Shown: in pieces, positions 1 to 15,548 of the stretch | Position numbering within the stretch: the stretch's first letter is position 1 | Layout: every line of letters starts with the position of its first letter | DNA from: Pseudomonas sp. N040 | GTDB lineage: Bacteria > Pseudomonadota > Gammaproteobacteria > Pseudomonadales > Pseudomonadaceae | Reading direction: 5' to 3' | NCBI RefSeq assembly: GCF_015637705.1 | Contig: NZ_JADOBE010000001.1 | Span: 310,001 to 374,000 of the forward strand | DNA: 64,000 nt | Position numbers and translations under genes: made by a program | Notes under the pieces: model-generated | Told to the model about the DNA's origin: nothing | What the model saw: the letters and a program-made list of their open reading frames with translations, nothing else | Database searches by the model: none

Positions 1-1
1 G

Positions 2-121
2 GACAATGCCATCACCGTGATTGACCGCGCCCTGCAGCCCACCAGCTTTGCCCTGACCAGCAAGAGCAAGATTGCCCGCCAGCTGATTTCCTTTATCGCC
101 GACCGACTGAAGCAGAACTGA
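2..121 (+). CDS. coaBC: CoaBC, C-terminal end (partial)
   Basis: The open frame enters from the left edge and ends with TGA at 119-121, three bases before dut. The visible 39 residues end in a helix rich in Lys/Arg with the pattern [18 protein letters not shown], which fits the C-terminus of the bifunctional phosphopantothenoylcysteine decarboxylase/synthetase of coenzyme A synthesis. The identification rests mainly on the conserved Pseudomonas order coaBC-dut-algC-argB; no catalytic residue lies inside the window. Confidence 0.75.
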   Translation, partial: DNAITVIDRALQPTSFALTSKSKIARQLISFIADRLKQN

Positions 122-123
122 CC

Positions 124-579
124 ATGCATAGCCTGCAAGCCAAGATTCTCGACCCGCGCCTGGGCAACCAGTTCCCCCTGCCGCAATACGCCACCCCCGG
201 CTCGGCCGGGCTCGACCTGCGCGCCATGCTGCAGGCAGACCTGTGCCTGGAGCCCGGCCAAACCGTGCTGATCCCCACCGGCCTGGCGATCTACATTGCC
301 GATCCGGGGCTGGCGGCGCTGATCCTGCCGCGCTCGGGGCTCGGTCATAAGCACGGCATCGTCCTGGGCAACCTGGTCGGCCTGATCGACTCCGACTATC
401 AGGGCGAACTCATGGTGTCCTGCTGGAATCGCGGCCAGCAGGCTTTCACCATCGCCGTTGGCGAGCGCATCGCCCAGCTGATACTGGTGCCGGTGGTGCA
501 GGCGCACTTCGAACTGGTCAGCAGCTTCGATGAAAGCCAGCGCGGCGCTGGCGGATTTGGCCATTCGGGAAGCAACTGA
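124..579 (+). CDS. dut: dUTP diphosphatase
   Basis: Trimeric dUTPase that hydrolyses dUTP to dUMP and pyrophosphate, keeping uracil out of DNA and supplying dUMP for dTMP synthesis. The 151-residue length is normal for the family. The conserved motifs are present: PRSGLG at about 69-74, the GLIDSDY loop with the catalytic Asp near 89-91, and the flexible C-terminal RGAGGFG motif near 141-147. It starts three bases after the coaBC stop, so the two are probably co-transcribed. The 3' end overlaps the open frame ahead of algC, but not the algC start preferred here. Confidence 0.97.
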   Translation: MHSLQAKILDPRLGNQFPLPQYATPGSAGLDLRAMLQADLCLEPGQTVLIPTGLAIYIADPGLAALILPRSGLGHKHGIVLGNLVGLIDSDYQGELMVSCWNRGQQAFTIAVGERIAQLILVPVVQAHFELVSSFDESQRGAGGFGHSGSN

Positions 580-601
580 CCGCAGCACCAGGGGACTCGC
601 A

Positions 602-4573
<3,972 letters not shown>

Positions 4574-4583
<10 letters not shown>

Positions 4584-5164
4584 CGGCCGAGGATCTCGCC
4601 GAGCCGCACCCGATCCGCAGCGAAGCTGGCTTGCGCTTGCGCGCGCACGGCCATGTAGCGGGCAATATCCTTGTCCAGGCGGGCCTGCTCAAACTGCAGG
4701 TCATTGATCTGGCTGACCAGCTGTGCTGGAACCTCGTGCCCGGAACGCTCCAGCTCGGCGGCCTGTTTCTGCAGTTTGTCCTGCTGGTTGGTCAGCGACA
4801 GCTGGTTGCCCTTGACCACGCTGATCATGCCATCGACTTCTGCCAGCTTGCGCTCGAGCGCCCGGTCAATATCTTCCTGGCTGGAATAGAGCTGCAGCAG
4901 CTGCGCATCGGAATTGGCCCGCGCCTTCTCCTCGGCCTGGCGCTGGCGTTCGGCCGCGCTTGGCGCCGGGGGTACTACCTTGATTACCCGGCCCTGCTCA
5001 TTCAGCACCTGGTAACCGTTGCCAATGAACTGCGGCGGGACGCCCTGGCGATCGAGCACCGGCTGGCCACTGGCATTCGTATAGCGATAGATCTCCGCGG
5101 CGCCGCTCAGCAATGGCAGCAGCAACCCAACCAGCAAGGTGATGCGGGCAAGTACCACAGCCAT
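4574..5164 (-). CDS. DUF4124 domain protein, exported
   Basis: About 196 residues from the ATG at 5164, which has a strong GGAGG ribosome site just upstream; a longer frame from TTG 5182 is less likely. An N-terminal signal peptide (hydrophobic LLVGLLLPLLSGAA) is followed by the DUF4124 motif EIYRYTNASGQPVLDRQ, then a Gln/Glu/Ala-rich probable coiled coil. DUF4124 proteins are periplasmic and of unknown function. It follows pyrE on the same strand, with pyrE ending near 5183, and converges on the thioesterase gene. Confidence 0.8.
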
Positions 5165-5182
5165 ACCGGCCTCCCTGTTCAA

Positions 5183-5824
5183 TCAGACACCGTATTGCGC
5201 ACGATAGGCTTCGACCGCGGGCAGATACTGCTTCAGTGAAGCATCCCCGGCCAGATAAACAATCAGCTGGTCCAGGCTGACGATACTCACTACCGGCATG
5301 CCGAAATCCTGCTCGACTTCCTGAATCGCCGACAGCTCGCCCTTGCCGCGTTCCTGGCGGTTCAGCGCAATCAGTACCCCGGCCGCCGTCGCGCCCTGCG
5401 CCTGAATGATCTGCATCACTTCACGGATCGCCGTACCGGCAGTAATCACGTCATCCACGATCAGTACCCGACCCTGCAGCGGGGCGCCGACCAGCGTGCC
5501 ACCCTCGCCATGGGCCTTGGCTTCCTTGCGGTTGAAGCACCAGGGCAGGTCGCGCCCGTGCCGCTCGGCCAGCGCCACGGCAGTAGCGGTCGCCAGCGGG
5601 ATACCCTTGTAGGCCGGACCGAACAGCACATCGAAGGCAATCCCGCTGGCCACCACGGCCTCGGCATAGAACCGCCCCAGCTGCGCCAGCGCCATACCGC
5701 TGTTGAACAGCCCGGCATTGAAGAAGTACGGGCTCACCCGGCCCGACTTGAGGGTGAACTCGCCAAAGCGCAAAACCCCGCGCTCGATGGCAAAGCGGAT
5801 GAATTCGCGCTGGTATGTGTGCAT
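5183..5824 (-). CDS. pyrE: Orotate phosphoribosyltransferase
   Basis: Transfers phosphoribosyl from PRPP to orotate, giving OMP in UMP synthesis. The PRPP-binding signature [13 protein letters not shown] is clear, as is the [10 protein letters not shown] catalytic loop. The ATG at 5824 ([12 protein letters not shown]) gives 213 aa, the usual Pseudomonas length; an upstream extension of the frame to 5914 runs into the crc promoter region and is rejected. It is divergent from crc. Confidence 0.97.
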   Translation of the reverse strand: MHTYQREFIRFAIERGVLRFGEFTLKSGRVSPYFFNAGLFNSGMALAQLGRFYAEAVVASGIAFDVLFGPAYKGIPLATATAVALAERHGRDLPWCFNRKEAKAHGEGGTLVGAPLQGRVLIVDDVITAGTAIREVMQIIQAQGATAAGVLIALNRQERGKGELSAIQEVEQDFGMPVVSIVSLDQLIVYLAGDASLKQYLPAVEAYRAQYGV

Positions 5825-5916
5825 GCAAAGCCCCGAACGGCATGGACTGGCCATGTATTTAGCTAATTGGAAGTGAGCTCGGCTATGATACACGCACGCC
5901 TTTGGGGGGGCCATTT

Positions 5917-6696
5917 ATGCGGATCATCAGCCTGAACGTGAACGGAATTCTGCCAGCAGTCGAACAGGGACTGTTCAGCTGGCTGCAGGCGCAGAATGCC
6001 GACGTGATCTGCCTGCAGGATACCCGCGCCACCCTGTCCGACTTCGATGAGCCCTCCCTGCAGATGGATGGCTATTTTGTCTATGCCTGCGATGCCGAAG
6101 TGCCCAGCCAGGGCGGCGTCGCCATCTATTCGCGGCTGCAACCCAAGGCGGTGATTACCGGGCTCGGTTTCGAGTCGGCGGATCGCTACGGCCGTTACCT
6201 GCAGGCCGATTTCGACAAGGTCAGCATCGCCAGCCTGCTGCTGCCCTCCGGCTTTTCCGGCGACGCCAGCCTGAACCAGAAATTCAAGTTCATGGACGAC
6301 CTGGCGCAATACCTGGGCAAGCAGCGGCGCAAGCGACGTGAATACATCTACTGTGCTTCGCTGTTTGTTGCCCACCAGAAACTCGACGCCAAGAACTGGC
6401 GCGACTGCCAGCAACAACCGGGCTTTCTCGCCCCCGAACGGGCCTGGATGGATGAAGTACTGGGCAATCTGGAATACGTCGATGCCCTGCGCGAAGTCAG
6501 CCGCGAAGGCGACCAGTTCAGCTGGTGGCCGGATACCGAGCAGGCCGAACTGCTCAACCTGGGCTTCCGCTTCGATTACCAGCTGCTGACCCCCGGCCTC
6601 CGCCGCTTTGTGCGCAATGCGCGCCTGCCGCGCCAGCCCAGGTTCTCCCGGCACGCACCACTGCTGGTCGACTACGACTGGACCCTGAGTACCTGA
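5917..6696 (+). CDS. crc: Catabolite repression control protein Crc
   Basis: Exonuclease/endonuclease/phosphatase-fold protein that acts with Hfq to repress translation of catabolic mRNAs in pseudomonads. The 259-residue product from ATG 5917 (MRIISLNVNGI) has exactly the usual Crc length and characteristic stretches: QNADVICLQDTRA, QGGVAIYSRLQPKAV, DRYGRYLQADFD and the C-terminal HAPLLVDYDW. A five-codon longer start at 5902 is possible but less likely. Divergent from pyrE. Confidence 0.97.
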   Translation: MRIISLNVNGILPAVEQGLFSWLQAQNADVICLQDTRATLSDFDEPSLQMDGYFVYACDAEVPSQGGVAIYSRLQPKAVITGLGFESADRYGRYLQADFDKVSIASLLLPSGFSGDASLNQKFKFMDDLAQYLGKQRRKRREYIYCASLFVAHQKLDAKNWRDCQQQPGFLAPERAWMDEVLGNLEYVDALREVSREGDQFSWWPDTEQAELLNLGFRFDYQLLTPGLRRFVRNARLPRQPRFSRHAPLLVDYDWTLST

Positions 6697-6703
6697 CCAG
6701 GCC

Positions 6704-7759
6704 ATGCAAAAGCTGCAAAAGCGCAAACAGGTGTTCCACATACCGGGGCGGATCACCCAGCTGCCGCGCATTCGCAAGCGCATCATGGCGGCCATTGCGT
6801 TGCTGCTGATGATGCACCTGATTGGCGCTGCCGGCTTTTATGCCCTGTCGGACCGGCCGGTCAGTTTCTCCGACGCTCTGCACATGACCATGATCACCAT
6901 CACCACAGTCGGTTATGGCGAGGTGATCCCGCTGAACACCCTCGGCGAGCGATTGTTCGCCGGTATCTTCGCCATCGCCGGGTTCGGCACCATTACCTTC
7001 CTCTTTACCAGTCTCGCAACCTTCTTTCTCGAGAGCGATCTGGACTACAGTCTGCGCAGGCGTCGTATGGAAAAAGCCATCAAGAAACTCAGCAACCACT
7101 ACATTGTCTGCGGCTTTGGCCGGGTCGGCTGCAACGTCGCCCATGAGCTGGTACTTACCCGCCGTCGCTTCGTCGTCATCGACCTGGACGAGCATCGGCT
7201 GCTGGAGCAGCTCGAGCACTTTCCCGATCTGCTCTATCTGCATGGCGACGCCAGCGACGACGAACTGCTGCTGACGGGTGACATCGCCGATGCCGCCGGG
7301 GTGTTTGCCGTCACCGGCGATGACAGCCTCAACCTGATGATCGTCATCACCGCCCGCCAGCTCAATCCGGAGGTGCGCATCGTGGCGCGCTGCCACGAAA
7401 TCCGCAACGCGCAGAAAATGCGCAAAGCCGGCGCCGATGTGGTCATTTCACCGGACTTCAGCGGCGGCATGCGCATCGCCGCGTCGATGATCCGCCCGCA
7501 TGTAGTGAACTTTCTCGACGAAATGCTGCGCTCGGAACAGAAGATTCGCCTGGAGGAGCTTGTGCTGGAGCAGCATCATCGGCTGTGCAGCGTCGGCGAA
7601 CTGCGCGAGCGCTGCCCGGGCTGCGTGATGGTGGCCCTGAAGAGCGGTGAAGACTTTGTCTTCAATCCCTCAGACCATCTCATGCTGACGCCGGGTCAGG
7701 TGCTGATCACCATGGTGCCGCCAGACGGTCGCAGCGAACTGCTGGATGCCCTCAACTAA
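6704..7759 (+). CDS. Potassium channel protein, ion-channel plus TrkA-N (RCK) domains
   Basis: About 351 residues. Two transmembrane helices (about 25-47 and 88-110) flank a pore loop with the K+ selectivity filter TVGYGEV near residues 67-73. The cytoplasmic half is a TrkA-N/RCK domain with the nucleotide-binding GFGRVG near 136 and an acidic pair VIDLDEH after the second strand, followed by a C-terminal RCK-C-like part. This is a Kch-type regulated K+ channel. It begins eight bases after crc and may be co-transcribed. Confidence 0.88.
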   Translation: MQKLQKRKQVFHIPGRITQLPRIRKRIMAAIALLLMMHLIGAAGFYALSDRPVSFSDALHMTMITITTVGYGEVIPLNTLGERLFAGIFAIAGFGTITFLFTSLATFFLESDLDYSLRRRRMEKAIKKLSNHYIVCGFGRVGCNVAHELVLTRRRFVVIDLDEHRLLEQLEHFPDLLYLHGDASDDELLLTGDIADAAGVFAVTGDDSLNLMIVITARQLNPEVRIVARCHEIRNAQKMRKAGADVVISPDFSGGMRIAASMIRPHVVNFLDEMLRSEQKIRLEELVLEQHHRLCSVGELRERCPGCVMVALKSGEDFVFNPSDHLMLTPGQVLITMVPPDGRSELLDALN

Positions 7760-7785
7760 GCCGACGTGGCAGTGCCAACCGCGGC

Positions 7786-8151
7786 TCAGCGCAGCAGCCG
7801 CCAGGAGAACGGGTAGCGGTACGCCTGGCCTTCATTGGCCTTGATGCCGGCAATCGCCGTCAACACCACCGCCGCCACCGAAACCAGCGCCAGCAGCGGG
7901 AAGCCGATCACCACCACCATCAGCAGAAAGCACAGCGCGGCGGCCAGCGCGACGCTGATCTGGAAGTTCAGGGCTTCCTTGCCCTGCTCATCGACAAACG
8001 GATGCAGGTCTTTCTTGATCTGCCAGACGATCAGCGGGCCGAGCAGATTGCCAAACGGGAAGATCAGCCCGAAAAATGCCGCGAAGTGGCAGAACATGGC
8101 CCACTGCCGGACTTCCGGACTCAGCTCTGGTTGCAGGTTTTGCTCATTCAT
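7786..8151 (-). CDS. DUF4870 membrane protein
   Basis: About 121 residues from the ATG at 8151, which has GGAGA at good spacing; an ATG two codons upstream is also possible. The sequence EVRQWAMFCHFAAFFG, three hydrophobic helices and LGPLIVWQIKKDLHPFVDEQGKEALNFQ match the DUF4870 family, small inner-membrane proteins of unknown function. It lies downstream of rph on the same strand, about 50 bases after its end. Confidence 0.8.
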   Translation of the reverse strand: MNEQNLQPELSPEVRQWAMFCHFAAFFGLIFPFGNLLGPLIVWQIKKDLHPFVDEQGKEALNFQISVALAAALCFLLMVVVIGFPLLALVSVAAVVLTAIAGIKANEGQAYRYPFSWRLLR

Positions 8152-8200
8152 ACACATCTCTCCGGCAGGTTCTGTCCATCAGTGAAAAGTCGCCCGCAGC

Positions 8201-8926
8201 TTACACGGGATCCTGCATGGCCAACTGCTGCAGTTCGAACAAGCGCTGCAGGCCATCCCGCGCCAGGTCAAGCATGGCGGTCAGTTCCTCGGCATGGAAG
8301 GGTGCACCCTCGGCCGTGCCCTGGACTTCGATGAAGCCGCCGGCACTGGTCATCACCACATTCAGGTCGGTTTCCGCGGCCGAGTCTTCCGGGTAATCCA
8401 GATCGAGTACCGGCACGCCCTGGTAGATCCCCACGGAAACCGCGGCGACCATCTGCTTGAGCGGCTCGCCTTTCAGCGCGCCGCGCTTCTTCAGCAGCTT
8501 CAGCGCATCGAGCAAGGCCACCATGGCGCCGGTGATCGACGCCGTGCGGGTACCGCCGTCGGCCTGGATCACATCGCAATCGATATAGATGGTGTTCTCG
8601 CCCAGCTTGCTCATGTCCAGTGCGGCGCGCAGCGAACGGCCGATCAGGCGCTGGATTTCCAGGGTGCGGCCACCCTGCTTGCCGCGACTGGCTTCGCGAT
8701 GGTTACGCTCGCCGGTAGCCCGTGGCAGCATGCCGTACTCCGCCGTCAGCCAGCCTTGCCCCTGGCCCTTGAGGAAGCGCGGAACCCCGGACTCGACACT
8801 CGCCGTGCAAATCACCTTGGTATCGCCAAACTCGACCAGCACCGAGCCTTCGGCATGCTTGGTGTAATTCCGGGTAATACGGATCTGGCGCAGCTCATCG
8901 GCCGCGCGGCCACTGGGACGTTTCAT
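8201..8926 (-). CDS. rph: Ribonuclease PH
   Basis: Phosphorolytic 3'-5' exoribonuclease that trims tRNA 3' ends. Starting at the [22 protein letters not shown] gives 241 aa, the expected length. Diagnostic stretches are [20 protein letters not shown], the [20 protein letters not shown] phosphate-binding helix and [16 protein letters not shown]. The longer frame up to 8977 lacks a plausible ribosome site. Divergent from yicC. Confidence 0.97.
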   Translation of the reverse strand: MKRPSGRAADELRQIRITRNYTKHAEGSVLVEFGDTKVICTASVESGVPRFLKGQGQGWLTAEYGMLPRATGERNHREASRGKQGGRTLEIQRLIGRSLRAALDMSKLGENTIYIDCDVIQADGGTRTASITGAMVALLDALKLLKKRGALKGEPLKQMVAAVSVGIYQGVPVLDLDYPEDSAAETDLNVVMTSAGGFIEVQGTAEGAPFHAEELTAMLDLARDGLQRLFELQQLAMQDPV

Positions 8927-9067
8927 CGGGAGTACCTGCAAGGGAGGAAAATCTGCCGGCATTATACGGTCAAGCACAGCAGAGCACAGCGCCGGATTGG
9001 GCCAGACCCGCGCACTGCGTTACAATCGCGGCCCTTGAACCCAGTTGCCACGCCAGGAGGCGCCAGC

Positions 9068-10562
<1,495 letters not shown>

Positions 10563-10687
10563 ACCGCCATTCCAGAGGGCTACGGGCCGACCGCATGAAA
10601 TCAGCGCTTCCCTTAATGCTGGTGTTTTTTTAGACTACCCAGTCCGATTGCCCGTTTGGGCGCCTAGATACAAGTTAGAGGATCACC

Positions 10688-10951
10688 ATGGCCCGCGTCA
10701 CAGTTGAAGATTGCCTGGATAACGTCGAGAACCGCTTTGAGCTGGTCATGCTGGCCACCAAGCGTTCGCGCCAACTGGCCACTGGCGGCAAGGAGCCCAA
10801 GGTCGCCCCGGAAAATGACAAGCCGACCGTCATCGCCCTGCGCGAAATCGCCAGCGGCCTGATTGACTACGCGGTCATCGCCGAAGAAGAGCTGATCGAG
10901 GAAGAGCCGCTGTTCGCCAGCTACGAGGACGAGGCCAACGAGCCTCTGTAA
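10688..10951 (+). CDS. rpoZ: RNA polymerase omega subunit
   Basis: The 87-residue omega subunit helps assemble RNA polymerase and forms part of a ppGpp-binding site. The N-terminal [20 protein letters not shown] and [11 protein letters not shown] motifs are diagnostic. It has an AGAGGATC ribosome site. The gap of about 125 bases after gmk suggests its own promoter; it contains a weak CAGCG/TGCTG hairpin followed by a T run near 10591-10631, possibly the gmk terminator. Confidence 0.97.
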   Translation: MARVTVEDCLDNVENRFELVMLATKRSRQLATGGKEPKVAPENDKPTVIALREIASGLIDYAVIAEEELIEEEPLFASYEDEANEPL

Positions 10952-11008
10952 CGGCATGCCCGATAGAGCGCGCAGAGCAAGGCCGCCAGCCTGGCAGGAG
11001 CACCCCGC

Positions 11009-13123
11009 TTGCCTAGCATAGACAACCTCGCCGAGCGACTCTCTACCTACCTGAGCAAGGACCAGGTCAACCTGGTCCGTCGCGCCTACTACTATGCCGA
11101 GCAGGCGCACGATGGCCAGCAGCGCCGCAGCGGCGAGGCCTACGTCACCCACCCTCTCGCGGTAGCCAGCATCCTCGCCGACATGCACATGGACCATCAG
11201 AGCCTGATGGCCGCCATGCTGCACGATGTCATCGAAGACACCGGGATTGCCAAGGAAGCCCTGGCCACCCAGTTTGGCAGCACCATCGCCGAACTGGTCG
11301 ACGGTGTCAGCAAGCTGAACCAGATGAGCTTCGAGACCAAGGCCGAGGCCCAGGCGGAGAATTTCCAGAAAATGGCCATGGCCATGGCGCGCGACATCCG
11401 CGTGATCCTGGTCAAGCTCAGCGACCGCCTGCACAACATGCGCACCCTCGAAGTGCTGTCCGGCGAGAAACGCCGGCGCATCGCCAAGGAAACCCTGGAA
11501 ATCTACGCGCCGATCGCCAACCGGCTGGGCATGCACAGCATGTACGTGGAATTCGAGGATCTGGGCTTCAAGGCCATGTACCCGATGCGCTCCGAACGCA
11601 TCCGCGGCGCGGTCAAGCGCGCACGCGGCAACCGCCGCGAGCTGGTCAACAAGATCGAGGAGTCGCTGACCCACTGCCTGGCCCGCGAAGGCATGGAAGG
11701 CCAGGTGGCCGGCCGCGAAAAACACCTCTACAGCATCTATCAGAAGATGCGCGGCAAGCGCCGGGCGTTCAACGAGATCATGGACGTCTACGCCTTCCGC
11801 ATCGTCGTCGACAAGGTCGACACCTGCTACCGCGTGCTCGGCGCCGTGCACAACCTGTACAAGCCGTTCCCCGGACGCTTCAAGGACTACATCGCGATCC
11901 CCAAGGCCAACGGCTACCAGTCGCTGCACACCACCCTGTTCGGCGCGCATGGCGTACCGATCGAAATCCAGATCCGCACCCGTGAGATGGAAGAGCTGGC
12001 CAATCACGGGATTGCCGCGCACTGGCTGTACAAGTCCAACGAGGAAGAGCAGCCCAAGGGCAGTCATGCGCGCGCGCGCCAGTGGGTCAAGGGCATCCTC
12101 GAACTGCAGCAGCGCGCCGGCAATTCGCTGGAGTTCATTGAAAACGTAAAAATTGACCTGTTCCCCGACGAAGTCTACGTGTTCACCCCCAAAGGCCGGA
12201 TCATGGAGCTGCCCAAGGGCTCCACGGCGGTCGACTTCGCCTATGCGGTACACACCGATGTGGGCAACGCCTGCATCGCCTGCCGGATCAACCGGCGCCT
12301 GGCGCCGCTGTCCGAACCGCTGCAGAGCGGGGAAACCGTCGAGATCGTCACTGCGCCCGGCGCCCGCCCGAATCCGGCCTGGCTGAACTTCGTGGTCAGC
12401 GGCAAGGCACGCACGCACATCCGCCACTCGCTGAAACAGCAGCGCCGCTCGGAATCGGTGGCCCTCGGCGAACGCCTGCTGAACAAGGCGCTGGCCGAAC
12501 AGGACAGCCGCCTCGACCAGCTCCCCGGCGAACGCCTGAAACTGGTTCTCGGCGAGTACAAGCTGGCGGAACTGGATGACCTGCTGGAAGACATCGGCCT
12601 GGGCAACCGCATGGCCTACGTGATCGCCCGCCGCCTGCTGGCCAACGGCAGTGTCGGCGCCGGCCCGGCGCTCAGCGAGGCGCCACTGGCGATTCGCGGC
12701 ACCGAAGGCCTGGTACTCAACTACGCCAAGTGCTGCACGCCGATCCCCGGCGATCCGATCGTCGGCTACCTGTCGGCTGGCAAGGGCATGGTCGTGCACC
12801 TGGACAGCTGCAAGAACATCAGCGAATTGCGCAACAACCCGGACAAATGCATCGCCCTGTCCTGGGCCAAGGACGTGGTCGGCGAATTCAATGTCGAGCT
12901 GCGCATCGAACTGGAGCACCAGCGCGGCCTGATCGCCCTGCTGGCGGCCACCGTGAATGCTGCCGACGGCAATATCGAAAAAGTCAGCCTGGACGAGCGC
13001 GACGGGCGGATCAGCGTGGTGCAACTGGTGGTCAGCGTGCATGACCGCGTGCACCTGGCCCGTGTGATCAAGCGCCTGCGCGCGCTCAAGGGAGTGACCC
13101 GCATCACCCGCGTGCGGGCCTGA
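11009..13123 (+). CDS. spoT: Bifunctional (p)ppGpp synthetase/hydrolase SpoT
   Basis: RelA/SpoT homologue of about 704 residues. The HD hydrolase domain (about 20-200) has HDVIEDT; the synthetase domain (about 230-350) has [20 protein letters not shown] and NGYQSLHTT; the TGS domain starts near 388 ([15 protein letters not shown]); a zinc-finger/helical part ([16 protein letters not shown]) and C-terminal ACT domain follow. The intact HDxxED motif indicates hydrolase activity. The start is a TTG at 11009 with CAGGAG upstream, fitting the usual SpoT N-terminus. Confidence 0.97.
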   Translation: MPSIDNLAERLSTYLSKDQVNLVRRAYYYAEQAHDGQQRRSGEAYVTHPLAVASILADMHMDHQSLMAAMLHDVIEDTGIAKEALATQFGSTIAELVDGVSKLNQMSFETKAEAQAENFQKMAMAMARDIRVILVKLSDRLHNMRTLEVLSGEKRRRIAKETLEIYAPIANRLGMHSMYVEFEDLGFKAMYPMRSERIRGAVKRARGNRRELVNKIEESLTHCLAREGMEGQVAGREKHLYSIYQKMRGKRRAFNEIMDVYAFRIVVDKVDTCYRVLGAVHNLYKPFPGRFKDYIAIPKANGYQSLHTTLFGAHGVPIEIQIRTREMEELANHGIAAHWLYKSNEEEQPKGSHARARQWVKGILELQQRAGNSLEFIENVKIDLFPDEVYVFTPKGRIMELPKGSTAVDFAYAVHTDVGNACIACRINRRLAPLSEPLQSGETVEIVTAPGARPNPAWLNFVVSGKARTHIRHSLKQQRRSESVALGERLLNKALAEQDSRLDQLPGERLKLVLGEYKLAELDDLLEDIGLGNRMAYVIARRLLANGSVGAGPALSEAPLAIRGTEGLVLNYAKCCTPIPGDPIVGYLSAGKGMVVHLDSCKNISELRNNPDKCIALSWAKDVVGEFNVELRIELEHQRGLIALLAATVNAADGNIEKVSLDERDGRISVVQLVVSVHDRVHLARVIKRLRALKGVTRITRVRA

Positions 13124-13196
13124 AACGCCCGACCCGGTCCGAAAATCCGCATTACCCGGAAGAACTCCATCCACCCCACAGCCTCAGGAGCATTTC

Positions 13197-13577
13197 ATGA
13201 GCAAGACTGTCATCAGCAGCGACAAGGCACCTGCCGCCATCGGCACCTACTCGCAAGCGATCAAGGCCGGCAACACGGTGTACCTGTCCGGGCAGATCCC
13301 GCTGGATCCGCAGACCATGGAGCTGGTCGAGGGCTTCGAGGCGCAGACCGTGCAGGTGTTCGAGAACCTCAAGGCCGTCGCCGAAGCCGCCGGCGGCTCG
13401 TTCAAGGACATCGTCAAGCTGAACATCTTCCTCACCGACCTCAGCCACTTCGCCAAGGTCAACGAAGTGATGGGCCGCTATTTCCAGCAGCCCTATCCGG
13501 CGCGGGCGGCGATCGGTGTGGCGGCCCTGCCGCGCGGCGCAGCCGTGGAAATGGACGCGATTCTGGTTATCGGTTAA
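13197..13577 (+). CDS. ridA: RidA family enamine/imine deaminase
   Basis: The 126-residue protein hydrolyses reactive 2-aminoacrylate and other enamine/imine intermediates. [22 protein letters not shown], the catalytic Arg in [16 protein letters not shown] and the terminal [10 protein letters not shown] are typical. CAGGAG precedes the ATG. It is about 70 bases downstream of spoT. The last eleven bases overlap the convergent SDR gene. Confidence 0.96.
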   Translation: MSKTVISSDKAPAAIGTYSQAIKAGNTVYLSGQIPLDPQTMELVEGFEAQTVQVFENLKAVAEAAGGSFKDIVKLNIFLTDLSHFAKVNEVMGRYFQQPYPARAAIGVAALPRGAAVEMDAILVIG

Positions 13578-14448
13578 GTCCGGCAGGCTCCTGACCGGCT
13601 GCCAGCAGCGCCGCATAGCCCTGCCGATAGTCGGCATACTGCGGCGCCCAGCCCAGCGCCCGGGCACGGGCATTGCTGCAACGTTTGCTGCCGGCACGGC
13701 GCACGCTGGCCGCAGCCGCCCAGCCGGTGACCCCGAGGCGCTCGCGCAGCCAGGCCACCACTTCATGCAGCGGCGCCGGGCAGTCGTCGACACCGATATA
13801 GAGGTCCTCCAGCGCCTGCCCGCGCTGGGCGGCCTGCAGCAGGAACGCCAGCAGGCCGGCGGCATCCTCGGCATGGATGCGGTTGCCATACAGCGGCGGT
13901 TCACTGGCGACGCGATAGCCCTGGCGCACCTGGTTGAGCAACCAGCTGCGGCCCGGCCCGTAAATCCCGCTGAGGCGCACCACGCTGGCCGGCCACTCGC
14001 TGCCGAGCAGCAACTGCTCGGCCTCCAGCAGGATGCGCCCGGAATAGCCGTCAGGCGCGGCGGCAGACTGTTCGTCCACCCATTCGCCATTCTGCTGGCC
14101 GTACACACTGGTGCTGGAAACGAACAGCACCCGGCGCGGCGACTGCCGGCACTGGCGCAGCCAGCCGAGCACATGGCGCAAGCCCTCGACATAGGCGGCA
14201 CGGTAACCCGCTTCGCTGCTCTCGCTGGCCGCCGCGCAGTACACCAGGTAGTCCAGCGCGCCGCTCGGCCAGGCGGCCGGACGCTCCGCGCACTCCAGGT
14301 CGGCCGCCACCGGCCGGACGCCCGCCGGCAGTGCGGCTACCGTGCGGCGCAGGCCATGCACGCTCCAGCCCTGCGCCAGCAGGCGCCTGGCCAGCCGGCA
14401 ACCGACATCGCCGCAACCGGCAATCAGCAATGAAGGGGCAACCGCCAT
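13567..14448 (-). CDS. NAD(P)-dependent epimerase/dehydratase-like protein (extended SDR)
   Basis: About 293 residues from ATG 14448. The N-terminus has a Rossmann GCGDVG(C)R motif near 10-16, then [17 protein letters not shown] (conserved Ser and Tyr region) and [16 protein letters not shown], as in YeeZ-like epimerase-related proteins. The substrate is unknown. Upstream in-frame codons (to 14562) look non-coding. The gene converges on ridA and is divergent from oxyR. Confidence 0.8.
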   Translation of the reverse strand: MAVAPSLLIAGCGDVGCRLARRLLAQGWSVHGLRRTVAALPAGVRPVAADLECAERPAAWPSGALDYLVYCAAASESSEAGYRAAYVEGLRHVLGWLRQCRQSPRRVLFVSSTSVYGQQNGEWVDEQSAAAPDGYSGRILLEAEQLLLGSEWPASVVRLSGIYGPGRSWLLNQVRQGYRVASEPPLYGNRIHAEDAAGLLAFLLQAAQRGQALEDLYIGVDDCPAPLHEVVAWLRERLGVTGWAAAASVRRAGSKRCSNARARALGWAPQYADYRQGYAALLAAGQEPAGLNR

Positions 14449-14627
14449 TGGTATTCTCCGCGAGCAAAGCCAGCAGCCTACCCCGTGCTTGATGCGGCGC
14501 CAAGCCGGGACCGGGCGGCCGGTCAGCACCCGGCCGGTTAGCCGGCGGCCATGCGATAGCACCGGCCGCCTATTGGTTCGGCGCAGAGTAGCGACTATGC
14601 TTCAGCCATCCCTGATGGAAATTCGCT

Positions 14628-15548
14628 ATGACTCTCACCGAACTGCGCTACATCGTCACCCTCGCCCAGGAACAGCATTTCGGCCATGCCGCCGAGCGCT
14701 GCCATGTCAGCCAGCCGACCCTGTCGGTCGGGGTGAAGAAGCTCGAGGACGAACTCGGCGTGATGATCTTCGAGCGCAGCAAGAGTGCGGTGCGCCTGAC
14801 CCCGGTCGGCGAGAGCATCGTCGCCCAGGCACAGAAGGTCCTCGAGCAGGCCCAGGGCATCCGCGAGCTGGCGCAAAGCGGCAAGAACCAGCTGGCCGCG
14901 CCGCTCAAGGTCGGCGCCATCTACACCATCGGCCCCTACCTGTTCCCGCACCTGATTCCGCAGTTGCACAAGGTGGCACCGCAGATGCCGCTGTACATCG
15001 AGGAAAATTTCACCCACGTGCTGCGCGACAAGCTGCGCAACGGCGAGCTGGACGCGATCATCATCGCGCTGCCGTTTCAGGAAGCTGATGTACTGACCAA
15101 GCCGCTGTACGACGAACCCTTCTGCGTGCTGCTGCCGGCAGCCCATCCGTGGACCGCGAAGAGCAGCATTGATGCGGCCCTGCTGAATGACAAGAGCCTG
15201 CTGTTGCTCGGCGAGGGCCACTGCTTCCGCGACCAGGTGCTGGAGGCCTGCCCGGCAACCACCGGCAAGGGCGGCAGCGGGCACCAGCACACCACCGTCG
15301 AATCCAGCTCGCTGGAAACCATTCGCCATATGGTGGCTTCCGGCCTGGGAATTTCCGTGCTGCCGCTGTCAGCCGTCGACAGTCACCATTACGCCCCCGG
15401 CATCCTGGAAATCCGCCCGCTCAGCGCACCCGTGCCGTTTCGCACCGTGGCCATCGCCTGGCGCGCCAGCTTCCCGCGGCCCAAGGCAATCGAGATGCTG
15501 GCCGACTCCATTCGCCTGTGCTCCGTCAGCCAGCCTGCCCACAAATAA
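14628..15548 (+). CDS. oxyR: LysR-type peroxide sensor OxyR
   Basis: Transcription factor activating peroxide-defence genes. The 306-residue protein has an N-terminal LysR helix-turn-helix (LRYIVTLAQEQHFGHAAERC) and an effector domain carrying the redox cysteines at positions 199 and 208 (GHCFRDQVLEAC), which form the activating disulfide in OxyR. The neighbour recG starts immediately after its stop codon, the order known from Pseudomonas. Confidence 0.96.
   Translation: MTLTELRYIVTLAQEQHFGHAAERCHVSQPTLSVGVKKLEDELGVMIFERSKSAVRLTPVGESIVAQAQKVLEQAQGIRELAQSGKNQLAAPLKVGAIYTIGPYLFPHLIPQLHKVAPQMPLYIEENFTHVLRDKLRNGELDAIIIALPFQEADVLTKPLYDEPFCVLLPAAHPWTAKSSIDAALLNDKSLLLLGEGHCFRDQVLEACPATTGKGGSGHQHTTVESSSLETIRHMVASGLGISVLPLSAVDSHHYAPGILEIRPLSAPVPFRTVAIAWRASFPRPKAIEMLADSIRLCSVSQPAHK

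Noticed and set aside
10664..13174. 836-codon minus-strand frame over rpoZ and spoT
   Set aside because: Antisense shadow of spoT; no recognisable motif, low-complexity Val/Ala/Gln/His sequence.
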